From: Bacteroidales bacterium
GTDB taxonomy: Bacteria > Bacteroidota > Bacteroidia > Bacteroidales > UBA4417
NCBI GenBank assembly: GCA_030654075.1
Contig: JAURYB010000177.1
Span: forward strand, 1 to 36,406
DNA: 36,406 bases
Direction of reading: 5' to 3'
This document shows, piece after piece, positions 9,616 through 17,300 of this stretch (the first letter of the stretch is position 1; every line of letters starts with the position of its first letter). The position numbers and the translations under genes were made by a program. The notes under the pieces are model-generated. The model was not told where the DNA came from and did no database searches. It saw nothing but the letters and a program-made list of their open reading frames with translations.

Positions 9616-9829
9616 TCGCTGATTCGGGTGCCGCGATTTCTAATCGCGGATCCAGGGTGCCGCGATTTCTAATCGCGGATCCAGGGTGCAGCGATTTCTA
9701 ATCGCGGATCTAAGGCACAGCTATTTTCAATCTCTTTAAGTATGCGATTAAAAATCGCATCACCCCAGTTTAATGCGCAGCGATTTTTAATCGCTGATTC
9801 CCAAAATGCGATTAAAAATCGCATCACCC
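9569..9829. repeat. REP-like palindrome array between rayT and argS
   Basis: Core pattern GCGATT-nnn-AATCGC. Perfect or near-perfect hairpins lie at 9574-9592, 9603-9621, 9631-9649, 9660-9678, 9689-9707 (one mismatch; looks like a chimera of the CAG and CCG types), 9778-9796, and in opposite orientation at 9742-9760 and 9806-9824. A decayed unit lies at 9718-9736. Most forward units have GGGTG directly 5' of the stem; both reverse units have CACCC directly 3', so GGGTG plus hairpin is the conserved unit. The array sits between convergent rayT and argS and may also act as a bidirectional transcript end. Confidence 0.9.
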
Positions 9830-9839
9830 AAAAGCATAT

Positions 9840-11627
9840 CTACATTCTCTCCGGCACCTCAATCCCCAGCATCCACAACGCGTTGACAATCACCTTTGCA
9901 GTAAATTGCGATAAACTCAACCTTAGTCCACGGCTCTGAAGATTCTCTTCTTTCAGAATGGTTAGCTCATGATAAAACCGGTTGTATTCCGAAGCCAGTT
10001 CAAACGCGTAATTGGCAATAACCGCAGGGCTATGCATATCTGCAGCTTGCAAAACCAAGGCAGGAAAATCATGTAATTTCCTAAGCAATTCTTTCTCTTC
10101 AGGATGTAATGCCACTGAATTATCATATGAAAGTAAAACTTCATAACCAGCTTCATCAGCCTTACGCAGCACTGATTTTATCCTCGCATAGGTGTACTGA
10201 ATAAACGGACCAGTGTTCCCGTTAAAATCAACAGATTCCGCCGGGTTGAAAAGCATATTCTTTTTCGGGTCAACTTTTAGGATAAAATATTTTAATGCGC
10301 CAAGCCCGATTGTCCGATAGAGATTCCTGGCTTCGTCAGTATCAAAAGCTTCAATTTTGCCCAGTTCACGGGCCATGGCTTCCGAAGTATCGAACATTTC
10401 CTGCATCAGGTCGTCAGCATCCACAACCGTACCTTCGCGCGATTTCATTTTGCCGGCAGGCAGTTCAACCATGCCATATGAAAGGTGATAAATGGAATCA
10501 GCCCACGCACAACCCAGGTGTTTCAAAACAACTTTCAACACGTTAAAATGATATTCCTGTTCATTTCCCACAACGTATATAAGCTGCTCCGGATTATACT
10601 CGTTATAACGCTGCATAGCTGTACCCAAATCCTGTGTCATATACACTGAAGTGCCGTCGCTGCGTAGTAGTAGTTTCTCATCCATGCCTTCGGCACTTAA
10701 ATCAATCCAAACTGAACCATCAGCGCGACGGGTATAAACGCCTTTTTGCACGCCTTCTTGAACCAATTCTTTTCCTAGAAGGTAAGTCTGTGATTCGTAA
10801 TACGTTTTATCAAATTCAATTCCGAGTGTTTTATAGGTTATGGCAAATCCGTCATACACCCAGCCATTCATTTTCTTCCAGAGATTGATCACTTCTTCGT
10901 CGCCGGCTTCCCACTTTTGCAGTATTTGCTGGGCTTCGATAATCAAAGGTGCTTTTTTTGATGCTTCATCAGCATTCATTCCTCCGGCAACTAAAACAGC
11001 AATCTCCTCTTTGAAGTACTTATCGAAAACAACATAATATTTTCCAACCAGGTGATCGCCTTTCAAACCGCTGCTTTCAGGTGTTTCGCCATTTCCCCAG
11101 CGCTGCCAGGCAAGCATGCTTTTGCAGATATGAATTCCGCGGTCGTTCACCAGGTTCACTTTCACCACATTTTTACCGGCTGCCTGCAATATCCTCGAAA
11201 GCGAAAATCCCAGAAGGTTGTTGCGGATATGACCTAAATGCAATGGCTTATTGGTATTAGGTGAAGAGTATTCAACCACAACAGGCTTGCTATCCTGTTT
11301 TTCCTGGAATCCAAATTTCTCAAACAGGTAATTTTCAGTAAGAAATGAAAGCCAGTATTCCTTTTTGATTGAAATATTAAGGAAACCTTTGATCACATTA
11401 AAGTTATCTACCTCAGCCAGATTAGCCTGCAGGTATTCGCCCATTTCAGCGGCAGTAGCTTCGGGCGATTTGCGCGAAACTCTCGTAAAAGGAAACACAA
11501 CTAATGTAATATCACCTTCAAATTCCTTACGTGTATTCTGCAATTGAATCTGCGAAGGACTTGCTTCAAGCTGGTATAAATTCTTAACGGCTTCGGTTAT
11601 TTTACCGGTTAATATCTGCTCTATCAT
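9840..11627 (-). CDS. argS: arginine-tRNA ligase
   Basis: 595 residues, the usual class I ArgRS length. The N-terminal additional domain (MIEQILTGKITEAVKNLYQ) recognises the tRNA elbow. The HIGH-type motif is in NKPLHLGHIRNN and the KMSKS equivalent is KMKSREGTVV. The C-terminal anticodon-binding domain (FYHELTILKEENLQSRGLRLSLSQ region) ends in VPERM, the classic ArgRS C-terminus. Cytoplasmic; charges tRNA-Arg with arginine. Transcribed alone, divergently from the GTPase gene, with REP hairpins directly after its stop codon. Confidence 0.97.
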   Translation of the reverse strand: MIEQILTGKITEAVKNLYQLEASPSQIQLQNTRKEFEGDITLVVFPFTRVSRKSPEATAAEMGEYLQANLAEVDNFNVIKGFLNISIKKEYWLSFLTENYLFEKFGFQEKQDSKPVVVEYSSPNTNKPLHLGHIRNNLLGFSLSRILQAAGKNVVKVNLVNDRGIHICKSMLAWQRWGNGETPESSGLKGDHLVGKYYVVFDKYFKEEIAVLVAGGMNADEASKKAPLIIEAQQILQKWEAGDEEVINLWKKMNGWVYDGFAITYKTLGIEFDKTYYESQTYLLGKELVQEGVQKGVYTRRADGSVWIDLSAEGMDEKLLLRSDGTSVYMTQDLGTAMQRYNEYNPEQLIYVVGNEQEYHFNVLKVVLKHLGCAWADSIYHLSYGMVELPAGKMKSREGTVVDADDLMQEMFDTSEAMARELGKIEAFDTDEARNLYRTIGLGALKYFILKVDPKKNMLFNPAESVDFNGNTGPFIQYTYARIKSVLRKADEAGYEVLLSYDNSVALHPEEKELLRKLHDFPALVLQAADMHSPAVIANYAFELASEYNRFYHELTILKEENLQSRGLRLSLSQFTAKVIVNALWMLGIEVPERM

Positions 11628-11648
11628 CAGGGGAAATAATTAAGATTG

Positions 11649-11656
11649 CAAAAGTA
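11649..11656 (-). promoter_or_regulatory. putative -7 box of argS
   Basis: The minus strand reads TACTTTTG, matching the Bacteroidota -7 consensus TAnnTTTG, 22 nt upstream of the argS ATG. No good -33 TTTG partner was found at the usual spacing. Confidence 0.45.
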
Positions 11657-11701
11657 TGTTTTTTAGGTGGAATACGGAATTTTTTCTTCCGCGGCCAAAC
11701 A

Positions 11702-11718
11702 GTTTCAACTATTGAAAC
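11702..11718. promoter_or_regulatory. 7-bp hairpin/operator candidate between argS and the GTPase gene
   Basis: GTTTCAA (11702-11708) and TTGAAAC (11712-11718) form a perfect inverted repeat with a 3-nt loop in the divergent intergenic region. It could be a dyad operator; no T-run is adjacent, so a terminator is less likely. Confidence 0.35.
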
Positions 11719-11837
11719 CTTTACTGTCATAGACTTATATGAAATAATATTTCTATATGCTAGCAATGCCATGGCATACAGAAAGCCTATCCCCTATAAC
11801 GTAGCATTGACAAGGGTTTAAGAAGTTTATAAAATAT

Positions 11838-11867
11838 TTTGCCAGCAAGTTTAAACCTCTATCTTTG
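11838..11867 (+). promoter_or_regulatory. promoter of the GTPase gene
   Basis: A TTTG -33 element (11838-11841) and TATCTTTG -7 element (11860-11867) separated by 18 bp match the Bacteroidota sigma-factor consensus (TTTG / about 19 bp / TAnnTTTG). The 5' UTR before the ATG at 11927 would be about 50 nt. Confidence 0.7.
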
Positions 11868-11926
11868 CAGCCATCATATGGATTTTAATATCAAATAACA
11901 TACTGTTAAACTTTAAACAATCCTTT

Positions 11927-13270
11927 ATGCAACGTAATGTAATTATTATCGGAGCTGCAGGGCGCGACTTTCACAATTTCAACACATTTTTCAGAGGAAA
12001 AGCTGAATATAATGTAGTTGCTTTTACTGCAGCCCAGATTCCTGACATTGATGGCCGTAAGTATCCAAAAGAACTGGCTGGTGCTGATCTGTATCCAAAT
12101 GGAATTCCCATTTATGCTGAGCAAGATCTGCCTAAGCTTATTAAAGAATTTAATGTGGTTGACTGTGTATTCGCCTACAGCGATGTTCCTTACCCACGCG
12201 TTATGAATGTTAGTGCACTGGTAAATGCCTGTGGCGCTAATTTTATCCTCCTCGGTCCTGGCGAAACCATGATCAAAAGCACAAAGCCGGTTATTGCCGT
12301 TGGCGCTACCCGCACAGGTTGTGGAAAAAGCCAGACATCACGCCGCATCATCGAAATCCTGATGGCAAAAGGATTGAAAGTTGTTGCTGTTCGTCACCCT
12401 ATGCCTTATGGCGATTTAAACGAGCAAAGAGTTCAGCGTTTTGCAACAGTTGAAGATCTGAAGAAACACAAATGCACCATCGAAGAAATGGAAGAATACG
12501 AACCTCATGTTGTTCGTGGAAACGTAATTTATGCCGGTGTTGATTACCTGGATATTCTTCGCGCTGCTGAAAAAGATCCTGATGGTTGCGATATTATTTT
12601 GTGGGATGGCGGAAACAATGACTTTCCATTCTACAAACCCGATCTCACAGTTGGAGTTGCCGACCCACACCGCCCGGGAGCTGAAGTAGGATACTATCCG
12701 GGTGAGGTTGTAGCACGTATTTCGGATGTTATTGTTATCAATAAAATTGATACCGCTGATAATGCTAACATTCAGATAGTTCGCGACAATATTGCTAAAA
12801 TCAATCCGAATGCCATTGTGATTGACGGAGCTTCTCCCGTTACTGTCGACAAACCAGAACTGATCCGAGGCAAACGCGTATTGGTGGTGGAAGATGGCCC
12901 AACTCTTACTCACGGTGAAATGAAAATCGGCGCCGGTACAGTTGCCGCACATAAATTCGGAGCTGCCGAACTGGTTGATCCACGGCCTTTTGCTGTTGGC
13001 AAATTAGCAGAGACTTTCCGCATTTACCCGAATATCGGAACCTTACTTCCGGCCATGGGATACGGCGAAGAACAAACCCGCGACCTGGAGAAAACCATTG
13101 CAAACACTCCTTGTGATGCAGTGGTTATCGCAACGCCTATCGATCTTAACCGTATTATCAAAATTAACCAGCCGTGTGTAAAAGTTGGTTACGACCTCCA
13201 GGAAATCGGGCAACCGGATCTGACTGGCATCCTCGATGAGTTTGTTAAAAAACACAATCTCGTTAAATAG
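11927..13270 (+). CDS. COG2403-type GTPase (cyclic 2,3-diphosphoglycerate synthetase-like)
   Basis: 447 residues. The N-terminal part (MQRNVIIIGAAGRDFHNFNTFFRG) is Rossmann-like. A P-loop lies at GATRTGCGKSQTSRR (about residues 125-140), followed by a GTPase-like region with the NKID base-recognition motif (VIVINKIDTADN). These place it in the COG2403 family of predicted GTPases, which includes archaeal cyclic 2,3-diphosphoglycerate synthetase. The real substrate in bacteria is not known to me. It has its own promoter and terminator and precedes pyrB by 119 nt, so a link with carbamoyl-phosphate or aspartate metabolism is only suggested by context. Confidence 0.8.
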   Translation: MQRNVIIIGAAGRDFHNFNTFFRGKAEYNVVAFTAAQIPDIDGRKYPKELAGADLYPNGIPIYAEQDLPKLIKEFNVVDCVFAYSDVPYPRVMNVSALVNACGANFILLGPGETMIKSTKPVIAVGATRTGCGKSQTSRRIIEILMAKGLKVVAVRHPMPYGDLNEQRVQRFATVEDLKKHKCTIEEMEEYEPHVVRGNVIYAGVDYLDILRAAEKDPDGCDIILWDGGNNDFPFYKPDLTVGVADPHRPGAEVGYYPGEVVARISDVIVINKIDTADNANIQIVRDNIAKINPNAIVIDGASPVTVDKPELIRGKRVLVVEDGPTLTHGEMKIGAGTVAAHKFGAAELVDPRPFAVGKLAETFRIYPNIGTLLPAMGYGEEQTRDLEKTIANTPCDAVVIATPIDLNRIIKINQPCVKVGYDLQEIGQPDLTGILDEFVKKHNLVK

Positions 13271-13280
13271 CATTTGATTT

Positions 13281-13311
13281 AAAAAGCGACCAGCAATGGC
13301 CGCTTTTTTTT
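13281..13311 (+). terminator. intrinsic terminator of the GTPase gene
   Basis: The stem AAAAAGCG.CCA (from 13281) pairs with TGG.CGCTTTTT (to 13308) with one A.C mismatch and a GCAA tetraloop. It ends in a run of T (13304-13311). It lies just after the stop codon at 13270. Confidence 0.88.
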
Positions 13312-13389
13312 ATGACAAAGTATTAACAATTGCACACCGCCTGCAGTTGATATTTTGTACTTTTATAACCTCTAAAAAATCCGGACACA

Positions 13390-14298
13390 ATGAAAGGTAA
13401 AAACCTGGTTTCAATCACCGATTTCAGCAAAGATGAATACTTGCGAATATTAAACATAGCAGCCGACTTCGAGAAAAACCCCAACCAGAAACTATTAAAC
13501 GATCACGTTGTAGCCTCCCTTTTCTTTGAACCTTCTACACGTACCCGTCTTAGTTTCGAAACTGCAGCAAACCGCTTAGGCGCTAGGGTTGTTGGTTTTA
13601 GTGACAGTGGTTCTACCAGTGTAAAAAAAGGTGAATCCCTCAAAGACACCATCATTATGGTAAGCGGTTATGCCGATATTATCGTGATGCGTCATCCACG
13701 TGAAGGAGCGGCCCGCTGGGCAAGTGAAGTTTCATCGGTTCCTGTAATTAATGCCGGAGATGGCGCCAACCAGCATCCATCGCAGTGTTTGCTTGATATG
13801 TATAGCATTTTGCAAACCCAGGGCACACTCGATAACCTTAATATCGCATTTATCGGTGACCTGAAATATGGACGTACCGTGCATTCATTGGTGCAGGCTA
13901 TGTGCAATTTCAACGCTACTTTCCACCTGGTTTCGCCCGAACAGCTGAAACTTCCGAGTTCAAGTAAAATGCATATTAAAAACAATAAACTGGAGTATCA
14001 CCAATACACCGAACTTGCTGATATAATGCCAATTGCAGATATTGTTTATATGACGCGTATACAACAGGAACGCTTCAGCGATCCGCTCGAATACGAAAAA
14101 GTTAAAAACAGTTATGTTCTAACTAAATCAATGCTCGAAGGATGCAAGCCAAATATGAAAATTCTCCATCCGCTTCCGCGTATCAACGAAATAAGTGAAG
14201 ATGTAGATGAAACACCACAGGCTTTTTATTTTAAACAGGCCGAAAACGGAGTTTATGTCCGCCAGGCTTTACTTGCAGCAATAGCTGGCGTTAAATAA
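13390..14298 (+). CDS. pyrB: aspartate carbamoyltransferase, catalytic subunit
   Basis: 302 residues, typical of ATCase catalytic chains. The carbamoyl-phosphate loop FFEPSTRTRLSFE, the MRHPREGAARWA loop, the GDGANQHPSQCLLD stretch, and the aspartate-binding MTRIQQERF and HPLPRINEI motifs are all present. It transfers the carbamoyl group to L-aspartate, the committed step of pyrimidine synthesis. With pyrI 34 nt downstream it should form the regulated class B dodecamer. Confidence 0.97.
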   Translation: MKGKNLVSITDFSKDEYLRILNIAADFEKNPNQKLLNDHVVASLFFEPSTRTRLSFETAANRLGARVVGFSDSGSTSVKKGESLKDTIIMVSGYADIIVMRHPREGAARWASEVSSVPVINAGDGANQHPSQCLLDMYSILQTQGTLDNLNIAFIGDLKYGRTVHSLVQAMCNFNATFHLVSPEQLKLPSSSKMHIKNNKLEYHQYTELADIMPIADIVYMTRIQQERFSDPLEYEKVKNSYVLTKSMLEGCKPNMKILHPLPRINEISEDVDETPQAFYFKQAENGVYVRQALLAAIAGVK

Positions 14299-14332
14299 AG
14301 GATATCAGAAACAAGGTAAATATTTCACGAAA

Positions 14333-14794
14333 ATGAATAAAGATCAACGCCATCTGAATGTTACAGCCATCGAAAACGGCACTGTAATCGATCATATTCC
14401 CGCCAATAATGTCTTTAAAGTATTGCACATCCTTAACCTGGAGAACAACAAAAACCAGGTTCTGTTTGGCGATAACCTCGACAGCCGCAAATACGGCAAA
14501 AAAGGCATAATAAAGGTCAGCAATACGTATTTTGATGCTAACGAAATAAATAAGATTGCTTTAGTTGCACCAACCGCTACTTTTATTGGGATTAAGAACT
14601 TTGAGGTAGTTTCAAAAAAGCAGGTTGAAGTTCCTGATCAGATAAAAAGTATTGTAAAATGCTTTAATCCGAATTGCATTACCAATGTTGAGAACGTTCC
14701 AAGCCTGTTTACTGTTGTAGACAAAGAACAAATGAAACTCCTCTGCCATTACTGCGAAAAAATAACTGTAAAGAACAACATAATTTTCGTGTAA
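14333..14794 (+). CDS. pyrI: aspartate carbamoyltransferase, regulatory subunit
   Basis: 153 residues, the normal PyrI length. The N-terminal nucleotide-binding domain (ALTVTAIENGTVIDHI-like start, here LNVTAIENGTVIDHIP) is followed by a C-terminal zinc domain with four cysteines in C-x4-C ... C-x2-C (CFNPNC and LCHYCE). It binds CTP/ATP to tune PyrB. Same operon as pyrB. Confidence 0.96.
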   Translation: MNKDQRHLNVTAIENGTVIDHIPANNVFKVLHILNLENNKNQVLFGDNLDSRKYGKKGIIKVSNTYFDANEINKIALVAPTATFIGIKNFEVVSKKQVEVPDQIKSIVKCFNPNCITNVENVPSLFTVVDKEQMKLLCHYCEKITVKNNIIFV

Positions 14795-14860
14795 ACTATT
14801 ATTAATCAACATATAACATTTAAATAATTGTAACTAAGCAGCCATATTAAAAGGTATTTT

Positions 14861-14953
14861 TGCCACAGATTTAAACTGCTTTCAGCAGTTATTAAATGAA
14901 ATTTGATATCAATTAATGAAAATTTGTCTGCGAAATCTGTGTAATCTGTGGCA
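14861..14953. repeat. long-loop inverted repeat with 9-base periodic right arm
   Basis: TGCCACAGATT (14861-14871) is exactly complementary to AATCTGTGGCA (14943-14953). The right arm is three 9-base units in register (TCTGCGAAA, TCTGTGTAA, TCTGTGGCA; 14927-14953). A second hairpin, AACTGCT/AGCAGTT (14874-14890), is nested inside. The element fills the gap between pyrI and the peptidase gene. A TAnnTTTG box (TATTTTTG, 14855-14862) overlaps its left edge, so a transcript of the peptidase gene could begin inside the arm. Confidence 0.75.
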
Positions 14954-15051
14954 TACACTTGTTTGTCAATACTTTAAGTGAACTGAGTAGTTACAAAAGA
15001 TTTAATACCTCTGAATTAAAAAACTCTTTTATCCATAAAAATTTAAACAAA

Positions 15052-16299
15052 GTGAAAAAGACTATTCTGCTTATTGCAATAAGCATCTTGGGATCAGCAT
15101 CTTTCGCCCAATCCCTTGCTAAAGACAAAGGAACGTTTAAAACCTATGAACCGGGATATTTTCAAAATTCAATTCTGAAAGGCATTGAAGAATTTGAAAC
15201 TCAAAAGGTTGCTCCGAAAGAATCAAAATCTTTCAAAGTTGATCCATCAACATTCAACATTCCGGCATCAAAGGAAGATTTTAAATACTACTGGCACAAC
15301 GAACCCGTTTCACAAGGGAATACCAATACCTGCTGGTCATTTTCAACCACATCCTATCTTGAGTCAGAAGTTTACCGTACAACCGGCCAGAAAGTCCGCC
15401 TTTCCGAAGTTTACACTGTTTATTTCGAATACATTGAACGTGCTGAAAACTGGGTAAAAACCCGTGGGAATATGATTTTTGGCGAAGGTTCCGAAGGCAA
15501 TGCAGTTACAAAAATCTGGAAGAAATATGGAATTGTTCCGCTCGAATCTTACTCTGGTCTAAAGCCAGGACAAACCTTCCACAACCATTCTAAAATGTTC
15601 GACGAACTAAAAAGCTATGCTGATTTTGTAAAGAAAAACAATATCTGGGACGAAGCGGCTATAGTTACAAATTTCCGTAGTATTATGGATTACTATATCG
15701 GCGAACCTCCGACAAAAGTTAGCATTAATGGAAAAAGTATGTCACCCGGAGAGTACATGGCCAATGTGCTCAAATTCAATCCGAACGATTATTGCGATGT
15801 ACTATCATATATGCAAAAACCTTACTGGCAAAAAGTAGAATACGAAGTACCTGATAACTGGTGGCATGATTCAAATTACTACAATATTCCGCTTGACGAT
15901 TTTATGGCTGTGGTGAAAAAATCTATTAAAGCAGGTTATACCTTGGCAATTGGTGGCGATGTATCCGAAGCCGGGTTCCTGGCACGCGAAGCCAATGCAG
16001 CGGTGATTCCATCTTTTGATATTCCTTCTTCTGCCATTGATGAAAATGCCCGTCAGTTCCGTTTCAGTAACGAAACCACTACCGACGACCATGGAATGCA
16101 TATAGTCGGATTTATGGAAAAAGACGGTGTAACCTGGTTCCTGGTTAAAGATTCAGGTGCCGGAAGCCGCACCGGAGGAATAGAAAAAAATAAAAACTTT
16201 GGCTACTATTTCTTCCATGAAGATTATGTGAAACTAAAAATAATGGATTTCATGGTTCATAAGGATATGATGAAGGATCTGATTCCTAAATTTAAATAG
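15052..16299 (+). CDS. secreted C1-family (bleomycin hydrolase/PepC-like) cysteine peptidase
   Basis: The start is placed at the GTG giving VKKTILLIAISILGSASFAQ, a good signal peptide; the longer frame opens only with TTG and has no signal before this point. About 415 residues. The active-site region PVSQGNTNTCWSFSTTSYLESE supplies the oxyanion Gln and the nucleophile Cys. The catalytic His is in DDHGMHIVG. The expected Asn of the family (K-N-S-W-G) is replaced: the sequence reads VKDSGAG, so Asp stands in for Asn and the Trp is missing. It may still be an aminopeptidase in the periplasm, or be a divergent or weakened member. Single gene, flanked by periodic inverted repeats. Confidence 0.85.
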   Translation: MKKTILLIAISILGSASFAQSLAKDKGTFKTYEPGYFQNSILKGIEEFETQKVAPKESKSFKVDPSTFNIPASKEDFKYYWHNEPVSQGNTNTCWSFSTTSYLESEVYRTTGQKVRLSEVYTVYFEYIERAENWVKTRGNMIFGEGSEGNAVTKIWKKYGIVPLESYSGLKPGQTFHNHSKMFDELKSYADFVKKNNIWDEAAIVTNFRSIMDYYIGEPPTKVSINGKSMSPGEYMANVLKFNPNDYCDVLSYMQKPYWQKVEYEVPDNWWHDSNYYNIPLDDFMAVVKKSIKAGYTLAIGGDVSEAGFLAREANAAVIPSFDIPSSAIDENARQFRFSNETTTDDHGMHIVGFMEKDGVTWFLVKDSGAGSRTGGIEKNKNFGYYFFHEDYVKLKIMDFMVHKDMMKDLIPKFK

Positions 16300-16302
16300 T
16301 TC

Positions 16303-16344
16303 TGAAGTTAAGGTGTTAGGTTTTAGGATTTAGGTAGTAGGGCC
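16303..16344 (+). repeat. heptad array, left arm (unit about TAGGnnn)
   Basis: Six consecutive 7-base units in register: TGAAGTT, AAGGTGT, TAGGTTT, TAGGATT, TAGGTAG, TAGGGCC. It starts three bases after the stop codon at 16299. Bases 16308-16326 are complementary at 18 of 19 positions to 16422-16440 in the right arm. Confidence 0.8.
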
Positions 16345-16346
16345 CC

Positions 16347-16365
16347 TAATCCAAATTTTGGATTA
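16347..16365. repeat. nested hairpin inside the heptad pair
   Basis: TAATCCAAA (16347-16355) and TTTGGATTA (16357-16365) form a perfect inverted repeat with one base between them. It lies in the loop between the two heptad arms. Confidence 0.7.
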
Positions 16366-16406
16366 CCATTTACAAGTTATAACTTTACAGCCAAAAGCTG
16401 CAACAT

Positions 16407-16448
16407 ATCCCACCCTAACCACTAAAACCTAACCCCTTAAACCTCCAA
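16407..16448 (+). repeat. heptad array, right arm (unit about CCTAACC)
   Basis: Six 7-base units in register: ATCCCAC, CCTAACC, ACTAAAA, CCTAACC, CCTTAAA, CCTCCAA. It ends one base before the ATG at 16450, so the array takes the place of a normal ribosome-binding region. It pairs with the left arm. Confidence 0.8.
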
Positions 16449-16449
16449 C

Positions 16450-17178
16450 ATGCAACAACACGCCCGTATAACACACGAAGCCGAACCAAACGAAGGTTAC
16501 ATCCGGAAGCTGATCGCTGAAGGCGAGCATCAGCAACTCGATTTCAAATTTGGAATCAACGATTCACGCAAAATTGCCCGGACACTGGCTGCCTTTGCCA
16601 ATACCGACGGAGGCAGACTGCTGATTGGAGTTAAAGATAACGGTTCCATTGCCGGCGTGCGTACCGAGGAAGAATTCTATATGGTACAGGCTGCCTCGGA
16701 AATGTATACTCGCCCAGTAGTTCCCTTTGAAGTCAAAGAATGGACTGTGAACCAAAAGCGGGTTCTCGAAATTATTGTTCCCGCAATAAAAGGCATTCTA
16801 CATTCTGCTCCGGTTGAGAAAGATGATTACCTGATTTATATTCGCGTGAAAGATGAAAATTACCCTGTAAACAGCGTTTGGCTTAAAGCCTACAAATGGA
16901 AAAACCTGAAAACAGGTACTTTCATTAAGTTTACCGAAAGTGAAAAACTTCTTCTCACATACCTGGAAACAGAACCTGCAATTACTCAATCAAAATATTG
17001 TAAACTGGCTAAGATCAACAGCAAAACTGCTGAAAATATTATTGCCGGGTTTATTGCCATTGGAATGATAAGCATTGATTTCACCAAACATGGCGTTGTA
17101 TACAAACTGAGCGATAGATATACAACTCTTAGCCCCGAACAGCGTATGAAAGAAATCTCCTCACACGTTTCGAAATAA
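16450..17178 (+). CDS. AlbA_2 (Schlafen-type) putative DNA/nucleotide-binding protein
   Basis: 242 residues. Residues about 15-130 match the AlbA_2 domain: E-x-x-x-L-D-F-K start (HQQLDFKFGIND), the RTLAAFANTDGGRLLIGVKDNG core, and an R-V-x-E-I-x-V-P strand (RVLEIIVPAIK). The C-terminal 80 residues look like a winged helix (LLTYLETEPAITQSKYCKLAKINSKTAENII). Such proteins are often annotated as ATP-binding or transcriptional regulators; the exact function is unknown. The start codon lies directly after a heptad array and has no Shine-Dalgarno. Confidence 0.8.
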   Translation: MQQHARITHEAEPNEGYIRKLIAEGEHQQLDFKFGINDSRKIARTLAAFANTDGGRLLIGVKDNGSIAGVRTEEEFYMVQAASEMYTRPVVPFEVKEWTVNQKRVLEIIVPAIKGILHSAPVEKDDYLIYIRVKDENYPVNSVWLKAYKWKNLKTGTFIKFTESEKLLLTYLETEPAITQSKYCKLAKINSKTAENIIAGFIAIGMISIDFTKHGVVYKLSDRYTTLSPEQRMKEISSHVSK

Positions 17179-17194
17179 TTTTAATCCATCTTTT

Positions 17195-17264
17195 AATTAC
17201 AAGTCCCAATTCACAAATTCAAAATCACAATTCACAAATCACAAATCCCTACTCACTACTCCCT
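17195..17264 (+). repeat. heptad array of ten units (about AATCACA)
   Basis: Ten 7-base units without a slip: AATTACA, AGTCCCA, ATTCACA, AATTCAA, AATCACA, ATTCACA, AATCACA, AATCCCT, ACTCACT, ACTCCCT. It fills most of the 122-bp gap before yaaA. No complementary arm was found in this gap. Confidence 0.82.
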
Positions 17265-17300
17265 TCCAATATTATTTTGCTAACGAATCATCATCTAAGT

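Noticed and set aside
9569..9829. CRISPR-like array
   Set aside because: Units are palindromic, of two types, in both orientations and with no uniform spacers; they fit REPs and adjoin a RayT gene.
9742..9939. Plus-strand open frame with MRLKIASPQF start
   Set aside because: Made of REP hairpins and antisense of argS.
17195..17264. A coding region for a low-complexity peptide
   Set aside because: Period seven is not a multiple of three, so the repeats shift frame at each unit; the array is non-coding.
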